Origin: an uncultured Clostridia bacterium
GTDB taxonomy: Bacteria > Bacillota > Clostridia > TANB77 > CAG-508
Assembly: GCA_947628925.1 (NCBI GenBank)
Contig: CANRBU010000042.1
Span: forward strand, 1 to 8,978
Length of the DNA stretch: 8,978 bases
Direction of reading: 5' to 3'
Positions 1 to 3,694 of the stretch are shown here, piece by piece (position 1 is the stretch's first letter; every line of letters starts with the position of its first letter). The notes beneath the pieces were generated by a model. The model was not told the origin of the DNA. It did not search any database and worked only from the letters and a program-made list of their open reading frames with translations. A program made the translations under genes and the position numbers.

Positions 1-362
1 GCTAATTTTTCAGCCATTGTTTTTTCATGTCTTGTTCTAGCATATGTTACAATCCATCTTAATCCTAAAGTTTGTCTTCTTTCTGGTCTGATTTCTAGTG
101 GAACTTGATATGTTGCTCCACCTACTCTTCTTGCTTTTACTTCAAGAACTGGCATAACATTTTCTAGAGCTGCTTCAAAAACTTCTAGTGGATTTTTTCC
201 TTCTTTTTCTTTTATGATGTCAAATGCATCATAAACTATTTTTTGAGCAATTGATTTTTTACCGTCCAACATAATGTTGTTTACTAATTTTGTAACTACT
301 TTGCTATTGTAAATTGGATCTGGTAGTACATCTCTTTTTGCTATAAATCCTTTTCTTGGCAC
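1..362 (-). CDS. rpsG: 30S ribosomal protein S7, 3' end cut by the window edge
   Basis: S7 binds the 3' major domain of 16S rRNA, nucleates assembly of the 30S head and lines the tRNA exit region. The first 120 residues are present. They begin with M-PRKGFIAKRDVLPDP and continue through the conserved beta-hairpin VGGATYQVP at residues 80-88, the EIRPERR block, and an RTRHEKTMAEKL helix at the truncated end. S7 is usually about 156 aa, so roughly 36 residues lie beyond position 1. The start is GTG at 362-360. An in-frame TGA lies three codons upstream and no ATG lies between, and an AGGAG-type Shine-Dalgarno sits 9 nt upstream, so GTG is the only sensible start. It follows rpsL by 141 nt, in the usual str-operon order, and is probably co-transcribed with it because I see no clear terminator between them. 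The coding is intact as far as it goes. Confidence 0.97.
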   Translation of the reverse strand, partial: MPRKGFIAKRDVLPDPIYNSKVVTKLVNNIMLDGKKSIAQKIVYDAFDIIKEKEGKNPLEVFEAALENVMPVLEVKARRVGGATYQVPLEIRPERRQTLGLRWIVTYARTRHEKTMAEKL

Positions 363-370
363 TATTCTTC

Positions 371-377
371 ACTCCTT
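371..377 (-). promoter_or_regulatory. Ribosome binding site of rpsG
   Basis: The minus strand reads AAGGAGT, 9 nt from GGAG to the GTG at 362. Together with the in-frame TGA at 371-369 it fixes the GTG as the S7 start. The site lies just 3' of two hairpins in the intercistronic spacer, so folding there could affect its access. Confidence 0.85.
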
Positions 378-384
378 TTTTATA

Positions 385-425
385 GGTATATAAATACCCA
401 AGTTACTCTGGGAAGTTTTCTTCCC
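385..425 (-). promoter_or_regulatory. Two small hairpins just upstream of the rpsG ribosome binding site
   Basis: In transcript order, the first is GGGAAG-AAAA-CTTCCC (425-410), a six-pair stem with a four-base loop. The second is GGTAT-TTAT-ATACC (398-385), a five-pair stem. Neither is followed by a U-tract (the next bases are an A-rich run leading into the Shine-Dalgarno), so they do not look like terminators. They lie in the S12-S7 spacer, the region where S7 autoregulates in E. coli. A role in translational control here is inference. Confidence 0.5.
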
Positions 426-429
426 CGTA

Positions 430-489
430 TAGTGCTTTATAATCTATTCCAAATTTAAGTACCTTAAGTTAGGAAAGTTACAAGCACTA
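430..489 (-). promoter_or_regulatory. Long irregular RNA hairpin in the rpsL-rpsG spacer
   Basis: On the transcript, TAGTGCTT (489-482) pairs perfectly with AAGCACTA (437-430). The stem can continue as GTAA (481-478) with TTAT (442-439), leaving A438 bulged and using one G-U pair. Further in, TTCC (475-472) faces GGAA (450-447). The tip is TTAAG-GTA-CTTAA (467-455). The nested, co-linear pairings make one extended stem-loop of 60 nt that begins 14 nt after the rpsL stop. It has no U-tail and so is not a terminator. A mimic of the S7 site on 16S rRNA, used for feedback on rpsG translation, is a plausible reading but not shown by sequence alone. Confidence 0.55.
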
Positions 490-503
490 ATTGCTAACAC
501 GGT

Positions 504-917
504 CTATTTTTTTGGTTTTTTTGCTCCATATTTTGAACGTGCTTGCATTCTGTCTTTTACTCCTGCTGTATCAAGTGTTCCTCTAATGATGTGGTATCTA
601 ACACCTGGAAGGTCTTTAACCCTACCACCCCTAATTAAAACAACACTGTGTTCTTGTAAGTTATGTCCTATACCTGGGATATAAGATGTAACTTCAAAGC
701 CATTTGATAATCTAACTCTGGCTACTTTTCTTAAAGCTGAGTTTGGCTTTTTAGGTGTAACTGTTTTTACAACTGTACATACACCTCTTTTTTGTGGTGC
801 TCTGTTGTTTGTTACTCTCTTGTTTTTTGAGTTGTAGCCATGTTGTAATGCTGGTGCAGTTGATTTTGTTACTCCTGTTTTTCTTCCTTTTCTAACTAAT
901 TGATTAATTGTTGGCAC
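504..917 (-). CDS. rpsL: 30S ribosomal protein S12
   Basis: S12 sits at the 30S decoding centre and contributes to translational accuracy. The 137-residue product has the normal length for Bacillota and an intact family signature: PTINQLVRKGR at the N-terminus, TPKKPNSALRKVARVRL at 54-70, GHNLQEHSVVLIRGGRVKDLPGVRYH around 84-109, and a basic tail ending in KYGAKKPKK. Lys56 and Lys101 match the two lysines whose substitution gives streptomycin resistance in other bacteria (Lys43 and Lys88 in E. coli numbering), so this looks like a wild-type allele. Asp102 matches the aspartate that is methylthiolated in some bacteria. The start is GTG at 917-915: the codon directly before it is TAA, so no earlier start exists. 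It is the first gene after its own promoter, and rpoB/rpoC are not directly upstream. The stop is TAG. Confidence 0.98.
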   Translation of the reverse strand: MPTINQLVRKGRKTGVTKSTAPALQHGYNSKNKRVTNNRAPQKRGVCTVVKTVTPKKPNSALRKVARVRLSNGFEVTSYIPGIGHNLQEHSVVLIRGGRVKDLPGVRYHIIRGTLDTAGVKDRMQARSKYGAKKPKK

Positions 918-924
918 TTAAATT

Positions 925-933
925 TCACCTCCT
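925..933 (-). promoter_or_regulatory. Strong ribosome binding site of rpsL
   Basis: The minus strand reads AGGAGGTGA, a full match to the 16S anti-Shine-Dalgarno core. AGGAGG is 10 nt from the GTG start. The strong site probably offsets the weaker start codon and supports GTG at 917 as the true start. Confidence 0.9.
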
Positions 934-992
934 ACTTTATTTTTTGTTTTGCTACGGAACTACACTTTTGGTGTTTTTTCATAACGTTTTAT

Positions 993-1021
993 ATTTTATC
1001 ACGTTTGTGCTTGAAAGTCAA
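993..1021 (-). promoter_or_regulatory. Promoter of the rpsL-rpsG (str) operon
   Basis: The minus strand shows TTGACT at 1021-1016, a 17-nt spacer, and TAAAAT at 998-993. Each box differs from the sigma-70/sigma-A consensus at one base. TG at 1001-1000 sits one base before the -10 box, giving an extended -10 element. The predicted start near 986 leaves a leader of about 70 nt before the rpsL GTG. The -35 box begins one base beyond the U-tract of the upstream terminator. Confidence 0.85.
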
Positions 1022-1022
1022 T

Positions 1023-1050
1023 AAAAACTTGGAAATTTTTCCAAGTTTTT
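1023..1050 (-). terminator. Intrinsic terminator of the coiled-coil gene pair
   Basis: This is a 28-nt near-perfect palindrome: 13-base arms (AAAAACTTGGAAA and its complement) around a 2-base centre. On the minus strand the CTTGG/CCAAG-based stem is followed by five T residues, 20 nt after the stop codon at 1071. The arms are symmetrical, so it could also stop transcription on the plus strand, but no plus-strand gene is evident here. Confidence 0.9.
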
Positions 1051-1070
1051 ATGTTTCCTTTTTATTAATG

Positions 1071-3596
1071 TTATCTTCCTTTTTCTGCTTCTTCTGAAAT
1101 TTCTGTGTATTCTGCGATTGGAATTTGGTCTTCTGCTCTTTGGGCTGCTTCTTGTCCTTTTTTTACTGCTAATTTTTTTTGTTCGTCTGTTGCTTCTATT
1201 CTTTGTGAAAAGCCATTTTCGTCTTCTAATGTTGCGTAATCATTATTTTCTTCTTTACTTTGTGTTTCTTTGCTATTTAGTAATTTTACTTTGTTTATGA
1301 TATTGGTTGCTTTTGATTTTAAATTTTTTAGCATTTCTAATAATTTATTTGGGCTTTTTTCTATTTCAGTTCCAAATCCTTCTATCTGTTCTGCTTGTTT
1401 TATTATTCTTGACATTTTGTGTTTTTCTAACCCCGTCAATTCATATAAATCCGTTTCTCTATTTAATTCTTCATTATAATTTAAGGTATCCTTTAGTTCT
1501 TTTCTTATTTCTTCTATTTCTGCTATGCCATCATATAAAATCATTGGGATACCAGTTTCTTGTTTGCCAGTTCTTATTGAATCCAAATATTCTTTTATCG
1601 TCTTTTCTGTATTTTCTCTTATTTTTGCTTTTTCAGCATCTGGGCTTTTCCTTTCTTTTGAAAGAAATGCATCTGAAATTGCTTCTATTAATATATAATC
1701 TGGTTTATTGACAATATTATCTGTTTTTGCAATTTTGCTTTCTACCTCTCCTTTTATTATGCTTTCTGCTCTTCCATTAAGTCGTGTAGATTGATTAATT
1801 CCTATTGTTGTTCCATCTGAAAATGTGAAGTGGTAGTATCCCGCTTTTGTAAAACATGTTATTTCTATTACTTTTACTTCTTCTAGTTGTTCTGACTCTG
1901 GTGTTGGTTCTGCCTTTGGCGTTTGTGTTGGTTTTGGTTCTGCCTTTGGTGTTTGTGTTAGCTCTGGCTTTGGCGCTTGTGTTGGCTCTGGCTCTGGCGC
2001 TTGTGTTGGCTCTGGCTCTGGTGTTTGTTTTGGTTCTGGCTCTGGTGTTTGTTTTGGTTCTGCCTTTGGCGTTTGTCTTTTCTTTATATAATCTTCTAAC
2101 ATTTCAACTTCTGCTTTTAATACATCATTATCTCTTTTATTTTCTGTTTGTTGGCGTATAGTTAACATTTTTTTTGCTGCCTCTAAAATATCCCAATTAT
2201 AACAATAATTTTCCATTTCTCGTTTTGTGTCTTTTAATTGTTCTAATGGTATCTTAGGGTTGTTTATTGCTTGAATAAAAAATCTTGCTTGATTACGTTC
2301 TTTTGATAATAATTCCTCGTAAAGCGTTGAACCTGCAAATCCTGTATCTATTAATGCAATACTCACCTTTATTAAGAAAGCATCTAAAAATGCTCTTGGA
2401 TTATATTCAAAAATATTTCTTTTTTGTTCTTCTCCTAAATCTATTTTTTCTGGTTCTTCAAACTCTGCCTCTTGTTGTTCTTCAAAAATTGATTCGTCTT
2501 CTGCATATTCTAAGTCTTCTCCTTCTGGCTCTTCAAAAGTTGCCTCTTGTTCTTCTTCAAAAATTGATCCGTCTTCTGCATATTCTAAGTCTTCTCCTTC
2601 TGACTCTTCAAAAGTTGCTTCTTGTTCTTCTTCAAAAATTGATCCGTCTTCTGCATATTCTAAGTCTTCTCCTTCTGGTTCTTCAAAAGTTGCCTCTTGT
2701 TCTTCTTCAAAAATTGATCCGTCTTCTGCATATTCTAAGTCTTCTCCTTCTGATTTTTCAAAAGTTGCTTCTTGTTCTTCTTCAAAGACCGCTTCTTCTG
2801 GTTCTTCTTCTAGTTCTATTTCTTGTAATGAATATTTTTTCATTAAATAATCGATTTTAGCCATTACTGTTTCTTTATTTTCTTTGGCTTCTTGAGCTTC
2901 TTTTTCAAATTTTATTTTATCTTCCCATACTTGTGTTCTAGTTTTTGCAAGTTCCTTTAATTTTTTCATTGTTTCCTTACTTTTTTCATCCATTTGTAAT
3001 TTAAGTTCACTTGCATTTGTATATATTGAAATTCCTTTAAAATCTTGTTTTATTTTTTTGATAAGGGTTAAATCTTGTTCAAGTGTTTTTTGTTTTTTTA
3101 CCTTTTCGCTAAAATCTTGTTTAGCCTTTTCCATCTTAGTAATTGCTTCTTGCTCTTTTTCTTCTACTTCTTGTCTGCTATTTTCTATAGCTTTTAATAA
3201 TCTAATTTTTACTACTCTTATTTCTTTTTCTTTATTTACTTTTTCAGCTTGATAGTTGGCTTCTTCTCTACTTTTATCTGTTTTTAATTTTTCCTTCTTT
3301 TTTTCATAATTGGCTGTTATTCTGTTAAGGCTGTTATTTTTGCTCTTTATTTTTTTCTCTATTTCTTCATTGTTTGCTTCTATTAAGTCTTTTTCATCTT
3401 GAGTTGTTTTGTCAGTTGTCTTTTCTTTCAATGCTTCTATTGTAGCAATTTCTTTTTTTACTTTCTCTACTTTAGCACTATATTGTTTTTCTAGTTTTGC
3501 CAACTCTTTGTCATATATATGTTCAGGTGATAAAATGCTATCAAGTTCTGATTGTTTTTCTTTTAATTCATTTTCTATTGTATTTAGTTCTTCCAT
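1071..3596 (-). CDS. Large coiled-coil repeat protein of unknown function (second of a paralogous pair)
   Basis: I do not recognise this family. The 841-residue product has an N-terminal charged coiled coil (about 1-265) homologous to that of the upstream gene. It is followed by four acidic 25-residue repeats plus a partial fifth (271-382), a helical segment (about 394-505), a Pro/Glu-rich octapeptide region (508-567), and a C-terminal region of about 270 residues. The C-terminal region opens with a short beta-like stretch (KVIEITCFTKAGYYHFTF near 575-592) and contains a basic amphipathic helix at about 751-773. No signal peptide, membrane span, Walker motif or catalytic signature is visible, so a cytoplasmic or peripheral scaffold role is inference. 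I chose ATG at 3596 over TTG at 3653: an AAAGGAAG site lies 8 nt upstream, and the resulting N-terminus (MEELNTIENEL) aligns with the paralogue's. It has a 97-nt gap after the upstream stop and no obvious promoter of its own. The stop is TAA, followed by a strong terminator. Confidence 0.85.
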   Translation of the reverse strand: MEELNTIENELKEKQSELDSILSPEHIYDKELAKLEKQYSAKVEKVKKEIATIEALKEKTTDKTTQDEKDLIEANNEEIEKKIKSKNNSLNRITANYEKKKEKLKTDKSREEANYQAEKVNKEKEIRVVKIRLLKAIENSRQEVEEKEQEAITKMEKAKQDFSEKVKKQKTLEQDLTLIKKIKQDFKGISIYTNASELKLQMDEKSKETMKKLKELAKTRTQVWEDKIKFEKEAQEAKENKETVMAKIDYLMKKYSLQEIELEEEPEEAVFEEEQEATFEKSEGEDLEYAEDGSIFEEEQEATFEEPEGEDLEYAEDGSIFEEEQEATFEESEGEDLEYAEDGSIFEEEQEATFEEPEGEDLEYAEDESIFEEQQEAEFEEPEKIDLGEEQKRNIFEYNPRAFLDAFLIKVSIALIDTGFAGSTLYEELLSKERNQARFFIQAINNPKIPLEQLKDTKREMENYCYNWDILEAAKKMLTIRQQTENKRDNDVLKAEVEMLEDYIKKRQTPKAEPKQTPEPEPKQTPEPEPTQAPEPEPTQAPKPELTQTPKAEPKPTQTPKAEPTPESEQLEEVKVIEITCFTKAGYYHFTFSDGTTIGINQSTRLNGRAESIIKGEVESKIAKTDNIVNKPDYILIEAISDAFLSKERKSPDAEKAKIRENTEKTIKEYLDSIRTGKQETGIPMILYDGIAEIEEIRKELKDTLNYNEELNRETDLYELTGLEKHKMSRIIKQAEQIEGFGTEIEKSPNKLLEMLKNLKSKATNIINKVKLLNSKETQSKEENNDYATLEDENGFSQRIEATDEQKKLAVKKGQEAAQRAEDQIPIAEYTEISEEAEKGR
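1899..2075 (-). repeat. Pro/Glu-rich octapeptide repeat region within the 841-aa protein
   Basis: About seven imperfect 24-nt units encode variants of QTPEPEPK, including QTPKAEPK, QAPEPEPT and QAPKPELT. The region spans residues 508 to about 566 of the 841-aa protein. It separates a helical segment from the C-terminal region and looks like an extended linker, as Pro-X repeats usually are. The reading frame is kept throughout. Confidence 0.85.
2451..2790 (-). repeat. 75-bp in-frame tandem repeat array coding for acidic 25-residue units
   Basis: Four full 75-bp units (2491-2565, 2566-2640, 2641-2715, 2716-2790) are followed, at their low-coordinate side, by a diverged partial unit (about 2451-2490). 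Each encodes FEEEQEATFE, two variable residues, then EGEDLEYAED and GSI or ESI. Units differ at only a few bases. Copies 1 and 3 (2716, 2566) share a Ser-type centre, and copies 2 and 4 (2641, 2491) share a Pro-type centre, which suggests duplication of a 150-bp dimer. All units stay in frame, so the copy number may vary without breaking the gene. Confidence 0.92.
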
Positions 3597-3604
3597 TTCG
3601 CTAT

Positions 3605-3612
3605 CTTCCTTT
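3605..3612 (-). promoter_or_regulatory. Ribosome binding site that decides the start of the 841-aa gene
   Basis: The minus strand reads AAAGGAAG, 8 nt before the ATG at 3596. No comparable site precedes the alternative TTG at 3653, and that TTG lies inside the upstream hairpin. The site therefore favours the shorter protein. Confidence 0.8.
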
Positions 3613-3619
3613 CTTTGGC

Positions 3620-3663
3620 AAAACTCTAATCGAAGATTTATACCTATTTTCAATTAGAGTTTT
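3620..3663 (-). promoter_or_regulatory. Intercistronic hairpin between the two coiled-coil genes
   Basis: AAAACTCTAAT (3663-3653) pairs perfectly with ATTAGAGTTTT (3630-3620): 11 pairs with a 22-nt loop, ending 7 nt before the ribosome binding site of the second gene. The trailing TTTTG is a short U-run and the loop is long, so it would be at best a weak or partial terminator. It could instead protect, process or modulate the downstream cistron. No convincing promoter is seen in the 97-nt gap. Confidence 0.6.
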
Positions 3664-3694
3664 ATGCCTTTGGTTTTTTAGCGGATACATTATT

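Noticed and set aside
363..503. Separate promoter or terminator between rpsL and rpsG
   Set aside because: None of the hairpins is followed by a U-tract, and I find no -35/-10 pair with acceptable match and spacing; co-transcription is simpler.
900..1097. Plus-strand open frame of 65 codons
   Set aside because: It runs across the rpsL start, promoter and upstream terminator, has no ribosome site and shows only T-rich, Phe-rich composition.
2451..2790. CRISPR array
   Set aside because: The 75-bp units are contiguous with no unique spacers, stay in frame and encode a coherent acidic peptide within a long gene.
2285..2860. Leu-rich open frame on the plus strand across the 75-bp repeats (and a similar one at 1856-2161)
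   Set aside because: They are antisense shadows of acidic or Pro-rich repeat coding sequence; the Leu-rich periodicity arises from reading the repeat backwards.
1071..3596. Exported or surface-anchored repeat protein (suggested by Pro-rich repeats)
   Set aside because: There is no signal peptide, lipobox, LPXTG or transmembrane segment; the N-terminus is a charged coiled coil.
3594..3653. A longer version of the second coiled-coil protein starting at TTG (3653, 860 aa)
   Set aside because: The TTG has no good ribosome site and lies inside the intercistronic hairpin. The extra 19 residues have no counterpart in the paralogue, whereas ATG at 3596 has AAAGGAAG 8 nt upstream.
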